From Hordeum vulgare subsp. vulgare (Eukaryota; Streptophyta; Magnoliopsida; Poales; Poaceae), in assembly GCF_904849725.1 (NCBI RefSeq), contig NC_058518.1, forward strand, positions 212,610,741-212,674,740: a stretch of 64,000 nt of DNA, written 5' to 3'. Every line of letters starts with the position of its first letter. Position 1 is the stretch's first letter. The notes beneath the pieces are model-generated. The model had not been told where the DNA came from and made no database searches. It saw only the letters and a list, made by a program, of their open reading frames with translations. Shown piece after piece: positions 1 through 11,704 of the stretch. Position numbers and translations under genes: made by a program.

Positions 1-2844
1 GCTCTTCTAGTGTTTTAACAGATAATCTTTTTAAGCTACAACTTGATCAAAGGCGAGGAGTAAGTGGCAGGTGATGCATTGATGAAATGGGAGTCGACCT
101 TGAACTTTGTGTTCATGCCCATGGAAATGATGTTGATCCTATCATACAAACTCCTCGTAACAATAATCAATAATTCTATGATTTGATCTGGTATCTGTCG
201 TTTGGTACCTTACAATCGTGGTTCCGACCATGTTGTCCTACCTTGATTTCATTCTTAGACGAGTTAAAGTACTTGTCTTCTTCAGATCAATACATCGGTC
301 CAAGCCTTAATGTTGATATACCTCCGAATATTATTCCATGTAGCTCGAGGATATCACGGAGCTATATAACTTCGTGTGAGATCCTCATCAACTGTGATAT
401 TTTCATTAATTCCAGTTGCCTCGTGTTTGAGTTGTTGGACACGTGAGTACATCGATAACTGAATCGAGTACGCATTGCGAGTCAACAATTTTTAGTAATC
501 TTCCTTGTTTACGAGTTTGTACTCGATCCGGTCATTCCAAGCTGTTAAGCTACATCATCAACATCATGTTGGAGCTCGACCATGCTATCTATACCCTTCA
601 TCCCTGGAACAGAATTCCAACTGTGCGTTAAGCTTGCATCGAGCTTTCCACATCATGTTGGTTGTCTTGAAAGGAAATCTCAATTCTAAGCTAGCAGTCT
701 TATCTGTGTTTCCGACAACCTCTTGCTTCATCAATCCCTTGCTTGATGTCGTCGCTAAACGATTACATCTTCATGAAATCTCTCAACAAATGTGTCGTGA
801 TCATCATCAGCATTCCGAGCTCTTGCAGGGTATCAATCGAATGCATGTTGACAAATACCATCCTTGCCCCTTGATGATTGTATTATCATTGGCATCACTG
901 TTTACCTTCCCTCCAACACAAATGTGTTCATGTTTTGTGTTGTCCCTTAAGTCCCTTGCTATTCAGCTTATTTTATCTTCTACCTTGGAGTATTACAATC
1001 TTTTCTGTCAAGAATGTGGTGAGCATCGTCGCACCTCTTAAGAATTCTTGATATAGTGATACTTCTCGACATCACCATTCATTTCTTGGTCACGTGTTGT
1101 TTCAAACCGGAATACCAACAAGTGAACTCTGATGTGTGATTCCAATACTTCTGGCAACCCTGTTGCCTTGAGGTTAACAATTGATTGTTTCATTATTAGT
1201 GTGTTGGGTGTTGACTCATCATTTTAGCATTTGTCGTGTTACCCACTCAGTAATTTTGAGTGCACCCTTTTACCAATGTTTAATTGTTGTTTCTCCCTCG
1301 AGGATACGACATTATACCATTTGATTTGACAAATGCTATCTCTTTGATATTATAATTTTGGAAATTTGTCCCTGTCAAAATCTTGCAGGATTGTTGATGA
1401 GCCCATCGGCCGCACCCTCAAGTTCTCCATGGTTCATGATGAAGCTTTTGAATGCACTATCTTTGTACCTAACTCATGAAGAATATGTTGGGTAGAAGAA
1501 GTTTTTTCCCAAAGTTCACGTGCACTCTTTCCGCCCTGAATATGTGAAATTTTGTTTTGCTTTCTCTAGGATCATCCCAAGCCATTCACGCATGTGCGAA
1601 GTGTTATATGTTTTGATGATTTGCTATTCTCACTGCATATAACTTGCTCAGCACGCCAAGCCACTGACTGATTTGATCAAGGAAAATAAGTTCCTTCATA
1701 AGGGCTAATCTAGACTTACACATGGAGCCTTGTTGTCCTCGATGATGGTTTCCAAATGAGAACTCAGTTGCATTTTGACGTAAGGATTCTATGTGGGCAC
1801 GAATGTTTGTACATTGTGTTCATCTGTCTTAAAGTCGAACTCATGATTCAAGGATTGCTTGTGTAGTTCATATCCTGAGACTCCTGCATCATCATCTTTT
1901 CTTCTCAGGTATCCTAACACCAATCGGATCTGAATCTCGGGCATATATGACGGTTGGAACATTTTCCCAATAATTATAACTTTGGTCTTTATGTAACCCG
2001 GTACGGTGATGTCTTGTGTGGCACACCAGGCCGAAGGACCTATTGTCACAAATCCTCCCATATGTAAGATTCGCCATCTTCCATGCGGAAACTATATGGT
2101 TTATTTTATAAGTTGTTTTTGATGAATTCTTTGTGTACCCATAAGTCCCACCTTTATCTCATGACCATGTTGATGCTATCCCGAAGCACGGATGGGGTAC
2201 GTCAAATTTTCAACAGGAACATTGGAAGCGCAATGGTAAGATTGTTCCTCATCAGTTATCCAGACCGCGTGGTATGGGTAAACATCATGGTTCTTCTTCC
2301 TCTTTATCTAAAGGTTAGGTACTTGATGACCTATCACGTATACCATACCCTATTTTTCCTCGGAGATGGAATACTCTAATGCTTGTGTGTGTGAACACAT
2401 TTTTCCTTCCCATTGGTCTGTTTGACCTTTCTTGTGGCATAACTTATGTAATCAGTGTTGATTCCCTGCTTAGGTAAAAATCTCGGTATACAACTCTGTC
2501 GGTAAGACCCCGTTAGTATTGTGGATAACATTCCGGTAACAGCCGGTGGACGAGAGCCTTGCCTATTGGTCTGCCTCGTTTCAACGAGTAGGAAAATGGT
2601 TCTATTCGTCCCCCGCACTTGGTAATGACGTTGTTGCCAACATTACTGACAGGTTACCCTATGACATGTCTTGCTACTAGGACCGTATAATATGTCACCC
2701 CTCTACCTATTCTTGGCCCACAGGGTGGACCCATAACCCAAAGTTCCACATGATTGAAACCTGACTCTCGTGTACATCTTTGACTCCAAAGTATCCTTGG
2801 CACTTGGCTCTTATGGAATTCCCAAGCCACGTTCAATGGACTGA
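1..2844 (+). other. Decayed internal region of a chromovirus; no gene recognised
   Basis: This stretch lies upstream of a readable integrase tail and should hold the rest of that element's pol, but no long reading frame survives on either strand. Frames of up to about 180 codons occur near 505-1041, but their translations match no family I know. One short string near 1651-1695 reads QHAKPLTDLIKEN, which resembles the RT/RNase H connection of Ty3/Gypsy pol (AKPLTELLK in intact copies). It suggests a heavily mutated or rearranged pol. I see no LTR boundary, tRNA-like structure or simple repeat here. An unrelated insertion whose ends I missed is possible. Confidence 0.4.
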
Positions 2845-3459
2845 TCACTCTTGGGTCCAGATGTTATCCAACATGCTAAAGATCGAGTCCGCATTAATTA
2901 CGACAATCTGAAGGCTACTCAGTTCCGTCAGAAAAGTCAGTATGACCGACATCATCAGGATATGGTCTATGAACCTCGCGAAAAGGCATATCTTCGTGTC
3001 ACACCAATGAGAGGCGCACACCATTTTGTAATCAAGGGCATATTAGCTCCTCGCTATATTGGTCCTTTCACTGTTCTCGAAAGGCGTGGAAGAGTGGCTT
3101 ACCGATTTGAACTGCCGGCGAACCTTTCTCAGGTTCACGATGTCTTCCATGTGTCTCAGCTCCGCCGCTGCTTCAAGGATCCCATTCGAGCAGTGGATTA
3201 TGATATGCTTGAGCTCCTCTCTTATAAAGAGCATCCGGTCCGCATTCTCGACCAAGTTGAACGTAAGACTCGTCGCAAGGACACCAAGTTCCTTAAAGTG
3301 CAGTGGTCGAATCATTCCGAAGCTGAGGCCACTTGGGAAAGCGAGGATCATCTTCGTGATGAATACCCCGAGCTCTTTCCTTCTACCTCTAAATTCTCGG
3401 GACGAGAATTCTTGTTAGTAGGGGAGAGTTGTGACACCCCGGTAATTAAGCTACAGTAA
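2845..3459 (+). pseudogene. Chromovirus pol fragment: integrase C-terminus and chromodomain
   Basis: About 204 codons of the C-terminal end of a Ty3/Gypsy chromovirus polyprotein. Counting from the TTG codon at 2851, the DNA-binding part of integrase carries the GPY/F-type motif LAPRYIGPF near residues 65-73, then the conserved string [14 protein letters not shown] at 95-108, then a chromodomain at about 129-178 (VRILDQVERKTRR, LKVQWSNHSEAEATWE). In this family the chromodomain guides integration towards particular chromatin. The frame is open only from the TGA at 2842-2844, so catalytic integrase, RT and gag are missing or unreadable. The stop codon at 3457-3459 lies 30 bp inside the 3' LTR, so pol overlaps the LTR. 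There is no genuine start codon. Family assignment is firm; the fragment cannot work alone. Confidence 0.85.
3420..3429 (+). promoter_or_regulatory. Polypurine tract of the left chromovirus
   Basis: The short purine run AGGGGAGAG directly precedes the LTR start TGTGACACCC. This is the expected place for the plus-strand DNA primer of reverse transcription and marks the downstream LTR as a 3' LTR. Confidence 0.6.
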
Positions 3460-5753
3460 CCACACCCTAATGATGCTAGGCCATCATGTTTAACTGAGCT
3501 AGGTTGTCACCTAATAAGAATCAGAGCAGTTATCATATTTAGTTTAAAGACAAACGAATTAAATTTTCAGATGTAAAAAAATAAAAATGTTTGAGTTGTA
3601 GCAGATAATAATGGTTAATATATTTTCTAAACTAGCGTGCAGAAAAATATGTATATAAAGAAATAAGCATAAGGGTAAAATAAAACTGAAAATGAAATAC
3701 AAATAAAGAAAAAAGGAACAATAGAAAAAAAGGAAAAGGAGAACCCCCCCCCCCAAAAGCCCCTGGACCAACTGGGCCAAATTGGCCCAGCCGGCCCGGC
3801 CACAGCCGCCCACCGCGGCCAAACCCTAGCTAGCGAGCTGGCTCCCCTCGCTCTCCCCCCGCCGCCGCCAGGGTACCCACCTCCCGCTCGCCTACCAACT
3901 CCCACGACCCCCTTCACCTACCGAACCCCCCAACGATCCCCACGTGCCCCCCTCCCAGGCGCACGAACCCCCCCCCCCCCCCCCCCCGCTCCTCTCGGTC
4001 ACCCAGACCGAAACCCACCGACGCCCCACGTCTCCTGCACCTACCCCCACCTCTCGTTCACTCCCGGTTCCCCATCGGCCCTAGATCCCCCTCACCCCTC
4101 GTCCTCCCTGGAGCCCGAGAGGAGCCCCCCACGAGCACCTCCCTTGCCCCAGGTTCCCAAACGACAACACCGTTGGCCCTCCCAACCTCCCGCCGACCAG
4201 CCCCACTTACTCCCTCCAGCGACCTCGCCTCCCAGATCCCCTCATCGCCTCTTCCCCTCCCAGTCCCCTGGCGCGCATCATTTCTCCCCGCACCCCTCCC
4301 GATCTAGATTGGATCGGGGCTGGGGGCCGAAACCGCTTCGGCCGGTGCCTCACCACCGGTTCTCCTCGCCGTGGTTGGCCCCCGCCGGTTCTGGCCGCAC
4401 CACCCCGCCTCGGGCCTCCCCTCGTTGGCCTCCGGCGGCCACACCCCGACGCCATACCGACCCCGTGCCGGATCCGCACCGGCGCCTCCGGATCTCCCAG
4501 CGTCAACCCGGCCGGCCACCACCAGGGCCACCGCCGCCTCGGCCGGGCCCCTCCTCACCGAGACACTGTGAGTTGTTAGAAGAAAGAAGATAATATGTCG
4601 ATTTGTGTGTATAATGGTGTATGTGGATGCATGTACAGATGTATGTATGTATGAAGGAATGTATGGACATATAAAATATGTATGAGTAGATATGTGTGTG
4701 CACATAGTGTATGTGTGTGGTCGTTGTCCCAATGACACGCGGAGCCACACCATTAAAAATAATAATAATAAAGAAAATGAATAATTAGTTATATTAATTA
4801 ATTAGTTAATTACCAAAATAGATATATGTTTTTGTTAAATAAATAAATAATTAGAGTATGTCACGTGGGTCCCTCACTAAATTAATCTGATTAATTAATA
4901 TTTAATCTTAATTAAAACTTGTGCCTATGACGTTCGGGACCCGCTGGTCAGTTTAGCACTCAACTGTTGATATCAGCCTGACATCATGCTGATGTCATAA
5001 TAAAATTTTATTAAATTATTTAAATCCATTTTTAATTCCTAATTATTGAGTAAAATTTTAGAAATCAATATTAAATAATCCGTAAGTCAGATCAAAAAAT
5101 TTCAACATGAAAGTTGATCAGCAGAACGAGACGAACCCGGATACACGGTCCATTCGCCTATCACGCGTCCCTAGCATAGCAAACATGGAACATTTCCATC
5201 GTTTCCAGTATGATCTGTAGTAGCCCAAGACCCGGAAAATATCGTCAGATATTCTTCCGACCCGTCTATGACGAATGTTGCTGCGTTAGCTCATGTCTAG
5301 CCTACATCTTGCCATGTCATGCTTTGTGCTGCACCGTTGCTATTATTTATTGTTTCTTCCCCCTCTTCTTACCGGTAGACCCCAAGACTGACGCTGTTGC
5401 CGGGTACTCTACGACCCTGCCGATCAGTCCTTTGCCGCAGAGCAGCAAGGCAAGCAAACCCCCCTTGATCATTTCTATATCGCCTATGTCTTTCTTCCTA
5501 CTGCTTGCATTAGTATTTTGCTACTGTTGTAGTTAGCTCCTAATCTGATGCATAGCCTGTTTTTGATGAACTGCTACTTTCAGTCCAGTACTTTTAATCT
5601 GCTTAGTATAGGTGGAGCAGTCATCCCCCCTGACCCCGTAGTCCAGTTGCCCCGCTTGTTTTCAAATCTCGATCTCTGATCGACGAGCCAGACCCGACAC
5701 ACCACATACACCCCCCTTAGTTGTACGACGCTACAGAGATACTATCGGCTACC

Positions 5754-5955
5754 GAGGGTGACACCTCGCTAAGTACTCCTGATGATATCTCTATAGTATA
5801 GCTAGTCGGTCGTGGTTATCGAGGGTGATTCCTCTTTCACCATTCCCGGTGACGCCTCTGTCGTGCAACCCCTCAAGTGTGGGATCCCCGAGGGTGATTC
5901 CTCTAAGCCCACCTTGACGGATACATCGTTCGGAATCCAACGAGGGTGATACCTC
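5754..5955 (+). repeat. Cluster of GAGG-N6-CCTC hairpin repeats
   Basis: Four copies of a 14-bp element with a 4-bp perfect stem lie at 5754-5767, 5821-5834, 5890-5903 and 5942-5955 (for example GAGGGTGATTCCTC). A weaker copy, CCCGGTGACGCCTC, lies near 5845-5858. Copies are 52-69 bp apart. The same core, CCGAGGGTGAT, occurs once in the other long LTR near 52736. Function is unknown. Confidence 0.75.
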
Positions 5956-6116
5956 CGATTCCCCCCGATGTTATACCCACACAGTTACTCGACCATGTTA
6001 CTAGGATCTTTGGTGATTAGTTGTAAGACGGGTGGATTCCCGTGAGACTGTGTTGATGGCCTAATTAAAATGTTAATGGATTTGGGTATTTGATCTGGGT
6101 TGGTCGAAGACCTTTT

Positions 6117-7877
6117 TGTTGGAAATATGCCCTAGAGGCAATAATAAATTGGTTATTATCATATTTCCTTGTTCATGATAATCGTCTATCGTTCATGCTA
6201 TAATTGTATTAACAGGAAACAGTAATACATGTGTGAATGAATAGATCACAATGTGTCCCTAGCAAGCCTCTAGTTGGATAGCTCGTTAGTCAATAGATGA
6301 TCATGGTTTCCTGATCATGGGCATTAGATGTCATTGATAACGGGATCACATCATTGGGAGAATGATGTGATGGACAAGACCCAATCCTAAGCCTAGCACT
6401 AGATCGTATTGTTCATATGCTAATGCTTTTCTAATGTAAAGTATCTTTTCCTTCGACCGTGAGATTGTGCAACTCCCGGATACCGTAGGAGTGCTTCGGG
6501 TGTATCAAACGTCACAACGTAACTGGGTGACTATAAAGGTGCACGACGGGTACCTCCGAAAGTGTCTGTTGGGTTGGCACGAATCGAGATCGGGATTTGT
6601 CAATCCGTGTGACGGAGAGGTATCTCTGGGCCCACTCGGTAGAACATCATCATGAGCTCAATGTGACTAAGGAGTTAGTCACACGATGAAGTGCTACGGA
6701 ACAAGTAAAGAGACTTACCGGTAACGAGATTGAACAAGGTATAGGTATACCGACGATCGAATCTCGGGCAAGTTCTATACCGACAGACAAAGGGAATCGT
6801 ATGCGGGATTGATTGAATCCTTGACATCGTGGTTCATCCAATGAGATCATCGTGGAGCTAGTGGGAGCCACCATGGGTATCCAGACCCCGCTGAAGGTTA
6901 TTGGCCAGAGAGGTGTCTCGGTCATGTCTGCCTGTCTCCCGAACCTGTAGGGTCTACACACTTAAGGTTCGATGACGCTAGGGTTATAGGGAATTGTTGT
7001 ACGAGGTTACCGAAAGTTGTTCGGAGTCCCGGATGAGATCCCGGATGTCACGAGGAGCTCCGGAATGGTCCGGAGGTAAAGATTGATATATAGGACGGAT
7101 GGTTTTGGACACCGGAAGTGTTTCGGGCGTCACCGATAACGTACCGGGACCACCGGGACCACCGGAGGTGGTCCCGGGGGACCACCGAAGGGGGGCAACG
7201 ACCCCAAGAGGCTAGATGGGCTAAGTGCGGGAGGGAACCAGCCCCTAGGTGGGCTGGTGCGCCTCCCACACCCAGCGCAATGCGCAAGTGGTGGGGAGAG
7301 GGGGCAACCCTAGGCGCAGGTGGGCCTTAGGCCCACCAGGTGGTGCGCCACACCCCCTCCCACCCTAGCCGCCACCCCCCTCTCCCATCTGGTGGCCGCC
7401 GGCCCCTAGGGAGGGAACCCTAGGGGTGGCGCAGCCCTCCCCCCTCCTCCTATAAATAGAGAGGGGTTTTGGCCATTGAAACACACCGTTTCATCTCTCT
7501 CTCGACGCAGCCCTGCTCCTCTCCCTCCTCCTCTCTGCCGGTGCTTGGCGAAGCCCTGCCGGGAGACCTCGTCTCTCCACCGACACCACGCCGTCGTGTT
7601 GCTGGACATATTCCCCAACCTCTCCCTCCTCCTTGCTGGATCAAGGTGCGGGAGACGTCACCGGGCTGCACGTGTGTTGAACGCGGAGGTGCCGTTGTTC
7701 GGCACTAGATCGGAATCGCCGCGAGTACGACTCCATCAACCGCGTTCTAGCAACGCTTCCGCTTAGCGATCTTCAAAGGTATGAATATGCTCTTACCCCT
7801 CTCTCGTTGCTGGTCTCTCCATAGGAAGATCTGAACATGCGTAGGAAAATTTTGAATTTAAGCTACATTACCCAACA
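6117..7877 (+). mobile_element. BARE/Angela/WIS-type Copia solo LTR
   Basis: This is a 1761-bp LTR with ends TGTTGG...CCAACA, flanked on both sides by the 5-bp target duplication CTTTT (6112-6116 and 7878-7882). The opening TGTTGGAAATATGCCCTAGA and the body are those I know from the BARE-1/Angela/WIS-2 group of Triticeae Copia elements, and the length fits that group. A TATA box (TATAAATA, 7451-7458) precedes a C/T-rich leader. There is no internal domain and no second LTR, so the two LTRs of a full element probably recombined and lost everything between. It sits in the middle of the long chromovirus LTR and is therefore younger than it. None of the reading frames inside is a real gene. Confidence 0.95.
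7451..7458 (+). promoter_or_regulatory. TATA box of the BARE/Angela LTR
   Basis: TATAAATA follows a C-rich stretch and precedes GAGAGGGG and a C/T-rich transcribed leader, the usual U3/R arrangement in this family. Confidence 0.7.
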
Positions 7878-9022
7878 CTTTTCGCACTAACCGGCTACGC
7901 GGGAAGAATTATGGGTACTCGGCGTCGCGTTATCAGCCGAAGCTTTTCATATGTCAGCAATCGTAGTGGCGCGCGCCCGAGTGGTCCCGAGATGCATTGC
8001 ACTTGTGATTAAGGGATGCTAGGACTGACGTCGGCCGCCCTCGCATCGTGCAGGAGTGCGAAGGGGAACTGGGCCCATGAACCCTTTGCGCTTAGGATTT
8101 AGACCGGCGGGCTGACCTCTCTGATTAGTCTTAGGTGGGGCTGCGACGTGTCGATATGCCGAGGCCGGGCAGGTCCCAGAAAAGTATGTCCGGCCAGAGT
8201 GTTATCAAGTGTGACGGGACATGTGGTGCACCCCTGTAGGGATGAAAATTAACTATTCGGATAGCCGTGTCCATGGTTACAGGAAGACTTGGAGTTGTGC
8301 CCTGATCTTATACAACTACAATTGTTACTTACTGGAATTAGTTTGCCTCAGGATTGCTTCCTCGTAAGGAGTCGAGGGAGGATCTTTAGGCGCGACCTCA
8401 CTTTAATATTGCTGCAACAATATGACTATTAATGTTTTACCCCTGTTCTACTCTCGCCTATTGCTGCAAGACCCTGAAGATGCTAGTCTTCGATAGGACT
8501 AGGCCTTCTCTCTCTATTCTCGCATTGCTGCAGTCAGTCCACATATAACCCCCCCTTCTTTGATACTGATGCATACTTAGAATAGATCTGATGTAAGACT
8601 TGGGAGTACTTTGGATGAGTACTCACCGCTGCTTTGCGCCCCCTTTGCCCCCTTGATCCGTGCTGCGACCAGATGATGGAGCCCAGGAGTGGAGTTTCCT
8701 ACCGACGGCCGCCGTCCCGATGGTGCCTTCTCGTGGAGGCCGTTGAAGCCCAGGAGTACTTTAGGAGGTTCGCAGGCAGGAGGCCTCGCCTCGTTCGATT
8801 GTTGTATCTTTTTTTGTGCTAGCCTTCTCTAAGGCACCCCATGTTTTATGTCTATACGCAAATATTGTTGCTTCCGCTGACTCGTGTGTTTATCGAGCTT
8901 CCATATTCTAGCCCTCGAGGCCCCTGGCTTGTAATATGAAGCTGATGTTATTTTATTTGTGTCTAGGGTTGTGTTGTGATATCTTCCCGTGATTAGCGTA
9001 CGATTAAACCGAGGGCGTCACA

Positions 9023-9608
9023 CCCGGATCTTCTCCGGATTGGCCTTGATTCCCCGTTTGGAAACGAGGAAAGTGAGGAGATGGCCGGCTGGGACACCGA
9101 ACACACATTTCTCTGGGTTTAGCCAAAGCTTGAACGGGCGGAGGCTCGCAAATGTCTCTTTGAGATCGTCCATGAGGGTGCGGCTTTCTTTGGTCTTGAC
9201 CAGAAGGTCGTCCATGTAGATGTATATGTTGCGGCCAAGCTGCGTCTAGAGGCATCACTGCATGCAACGCTGGAACGTGGCGCCTGCGTTTTTAAGCCCG
9301 AACGCCATCATGATATAACAAAACGCCCCGAAGGGTGTTATGAAAGTTGTTTTGATCCAATCGGTCGAATTAAGCTTGATCTAGTGGTAGCCTGAGTAGG
9401 CGTCCAAGAAGGACACTAGCTCGCAGCCGGCCGTCGAGTCGAACACTTGATCGATTCGAGGTAGAGCAAACGGATCCTTGGGGCATGCCTTGTTTAGGCC
9501 CGTGCAGTCGATACACATGAACCAAGTCTTATTCTTCTTCAGCATGAGGACCGAGTTCGCCAACCAGTCTGGGTGGAGGACTTCCATGATGAGGCCGACC
9601 GCTAACAA
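9023..9608 (-). pseudogene. Tat-lineage reverse transcriptase fragment
   Basis: Translated on the minus strand, the upstream part (9608-9381) shows the RT fingers and palm: LHPDWLANSVLM, CIDCTGLNKACPKDPFALPRID, and FLDAYSGYH with the first catalytic Asp. The downstream part (9267-9023) shows the thumb region: MDDLLVKTKES, NPEKCVFGVPAG, and ends at KANPEKIR. The two parts are in different frames and the YVDD box cannot be read intact between them. The final codons meet the chromovirus LTR at 9022/9023. The family is clear and the enzyme is inactive. Confidence 0.8.
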
Positions 9609-9978
9609 CCCGACAATTTATTCACCGATGGTCTTCCACTTCTCCTCAGAGAAGCGGCGCAGCGGTTGTTTAACCGCCTTTGCATCCGATCAGACGTGCA
9701 AGAAGTGCTCGACGTACTTCCTCGGGACTCCCGGCATGTCCTTTGGGGTCGATGCAAAAATACCCCGGTTTTCACGAAGGAAGTCGACGAGCTCGTTTTC
9801 CTATTTGTCACTGAGGCCGCCCCCCACAACAACGTATTTGCCAGTGGGGTCAATCAGGTCTAGAGGGATCCTCTTGGGGTCCTTGCCGGTGGCCAAGTGG
9901 AAATGGGCCTCCTCAACCGACTGCTTCAACTTTGGTTCGGACGCAGCCAGTGGCTCGTGGTCGAGGGCCACGAGCTAG

Positions 9979-10814
9979 TCAATCTGTCGCTACTCCTCGG
10001 CAATGACGAGGGATTCGGCCAGCTTGGAGCCAGCCAGGGCGCACTCGATCGACTTCTTGTAGTTGCTGACGACGATGATCATTTCGTGCGGACCCGACGG
10101 CTTCATCTTCAGGTAGGCGTAGTGGGGAACCGCAATGAACTTGTCCAGGGCAGGCTGGCCCAAGATGGCCTGGTAGGAGCAGGTGAGGTTGACGACCTTG
10201 AACCAGATTGGCTCGCGACAAAAGTTCTTTGGCGAGCCGAACAACATATCTAGCTGGACCTTGCCGATTGGGGAGCAATAGTGGCCGGGAACGATGCCAT
10301 GGAATATCGTCTGAGTCGGCTGGAGCTCGGTCTCCGCGATGCCGAGCTTGTCCATGGTGTCATGGTAGAGGATGTTGGTGCTGCTGCTACCATCGACAAG
10401 CACCTGCGTGAAGCGGCAGGTGCTCCATCGGGAGACAAAGGTGGGGTCGATGACCAGCGTGTAGCCGCCTGGCGTCGGCATCACGCCCGGGTGATCCTAG
10501 CGCCCCCAAGTGACCGGCTTGTCCGACCAGTGCATGTACTGGGGGACTAGTGGGACGACGATGTTGACCTCTAGTGCACGCTTGCATCGGCTATGCTTGT
10601 CGTCATCCTTAGTTGTTAAGACAACGTAGATTATGTCTTGTTGGGGGTAGTCATCACAGGCACCGCCGGCTCCTGGAGCGGGAGGCGATAGCGGCGGCTG
10701 TGGAGCGAGCGGCAGAGCGTCACCCCACGCGATCTTGGTGAACCAGCTGCATTGGCGGGCCTTGTGCGTTGTCGGCTTGGCCCCACTATGGAACTTGTTG
10801 GGGCCATCAAGCAT
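9979..10814 (-). pseudogene. Tat-lineage gag C-terminus and aspartic protease
   Basis: Minus-strand frames at 10814-10497 and 10484-9990 encode the end of gag (a proline-rich stretch PQPPLSPPAPGAGGA, then YMHWSDKPVTWGR) followed by a retropepsin-like protease. The protease has the active-site string LVDGSSSTNIL, in which Asp-Gly-Ser stands where other families have Asp-Thr-Gly, and later the string YQAILGQPALDKF. The matching strings in the plus-strand Tat element of this window are LMDGGSSMNIL and YHTLFGRPAYACF. Gag and protease are separated by a stop and a change of frame. This enzyme would have cut the Gag-Pol precursor. Confidence 0.75.
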
Positions 10815-11098
10815 AGCCTCGAAGGTGTACTTGGTGTACCAGGGTTGCTTCTGTCATTGGTGCGCTAGCGCCGGCTGGAGCCCTGGTCGTTGGTCATTCG
10901 GAAATCCTCGACGGTCACGACCTACCGGGTGCCCTGGCAAGCATCTGGTTGGTCCGACTAGCGTTTGCCCTGATGGTTGGCACCGGGAGACTGCCGGAGC
11001 GGCAGCCGGCTTGGCCACGGTTGGCTGGCCGGCCGCGGCGACGAGCACCGGGAGTTTCATGGAACACTAGGCCACGGCGTACTCGTTGACGACGACCA

Positions 11099-11701
11099 TC
11101 AAATGCACCAGGGTCGCCGGTTCCCGACGTATGAGCTTGTGCGTGAGTAGGTGTCGTCTTGGCAGCTGTTGATGAAGTACTCGATCGCCTGCACATCACG
11201 GACGCCCTCGCAGGAGTTGCGAAGCTCGGTCCACCACGTGAGGTAGTCGCGGAGGAGCTCGGTCGGGCCCCGTATCCAGAGGGCGAGCTGGCGGGCCCGA
11301 CCAGGATGCTTGTACGTGCCGGTGAAGTTGTGCACGAACGCCTCCTAGATGTCCATCCAACGATTGACACTTCCACCCGACAGGCTGTTAGGAGAGGTCT
11401 CGGCCAAGCCGAGGAGCATGAGGGGCGCATAGCATACTGCTACACGCTTGTTTCCACAGGCGATGCCGATGGCGGTGGTGTAGTCGGTCAACCAATCCTC
11501 TGTCTTGGTCGAGCCATTGTACTTGGGGGTGTCGTGCCCCAAGGGTAAACCCTTGTTGAACGACTCCTTTAAGATGTGCGGCCCAAAACAGGGTGTGCCG
11601 ACATTGCTTTCCTCCTCGGTAGCTTGAGAATTCGTGAGGCACTCCAGCTGGAAGCAGGCGTCCTGGTCATCCAGCTGACGAAGGCCGAAGCGCTCGGACA
11701 C
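11099..11701 (-). pseudogene. Tat-lineage gag capsid core, broken by one stop
   Basis: Two minus-strand frames in the same phase (11701-11345 and 11335-11099), separated by an in-frame TAG near 11342, encode a Retrotrans_gag-type core. Recognisable strings are PKYNGSTKTEDWLTDY, LGLAETSPNSL, NRWMDI and, after the stop, EAFVHNFTGTYKHP and YLTWWTELRNSCEG. In intact copies this part assembles the virus-like particle. Its position between the N-terminal gag piece to the right and the protease to the left fits a normal Tat order read leftwards. Confidence 0.75.
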
Positions 11702-11704
11702 TGG

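Larger units (their letters stand above)
3430..9022 (+). repeat. Long 3' LTR of a chromovirus, interrupted by a solo LTR
   Basis: The LTR starts TGTGACACCCC at the end of pol and ends GGGCGTCACA. The ends are inverted (TGTGACACCC against TGTGACGCCC). Without the BARE/Angela solo LTR inside it, it is about 3.8 kb. Landmarks are an A-rich part (3540-3740), a very C/G-rich block (about 3750-4560) with a run of 20 C at 3968-3987, a TATG/TGTG-rich stretch (4605-4725), AT-rich sequence to about 5070, and a set of GAGG...CCTC hairpins at 5754-5955. It inserted into a minus-strand Tat RT gene whose coding sequence resumes at 9023. The target duplication cannot be checked because the left end lies outside the window. 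Reading frames within it, such as 4144-4593, are compositional and not supported as genes. Confidence 0.8.

Noticed and set aside
183..1041. Open frames of 60-178 codons at the left edge
   Set aside because: They overlap in different phases, match no known family, and fit chance in AT-rich sequence.
4144..4593. 149-codon plus-strand frame, Pro/Arg-rich, in the C-rich block of the left LTR
   Set aside because: All six frames are open in this composition. There is no recognisable domain, and it lies wholly inside an LTR.
4605..4725. TATG/TGTG-rich stretch considered as a microsatellite locus
   Set aside because: Units are too irregular to define a period; kept only as a landmark in the LTR description.
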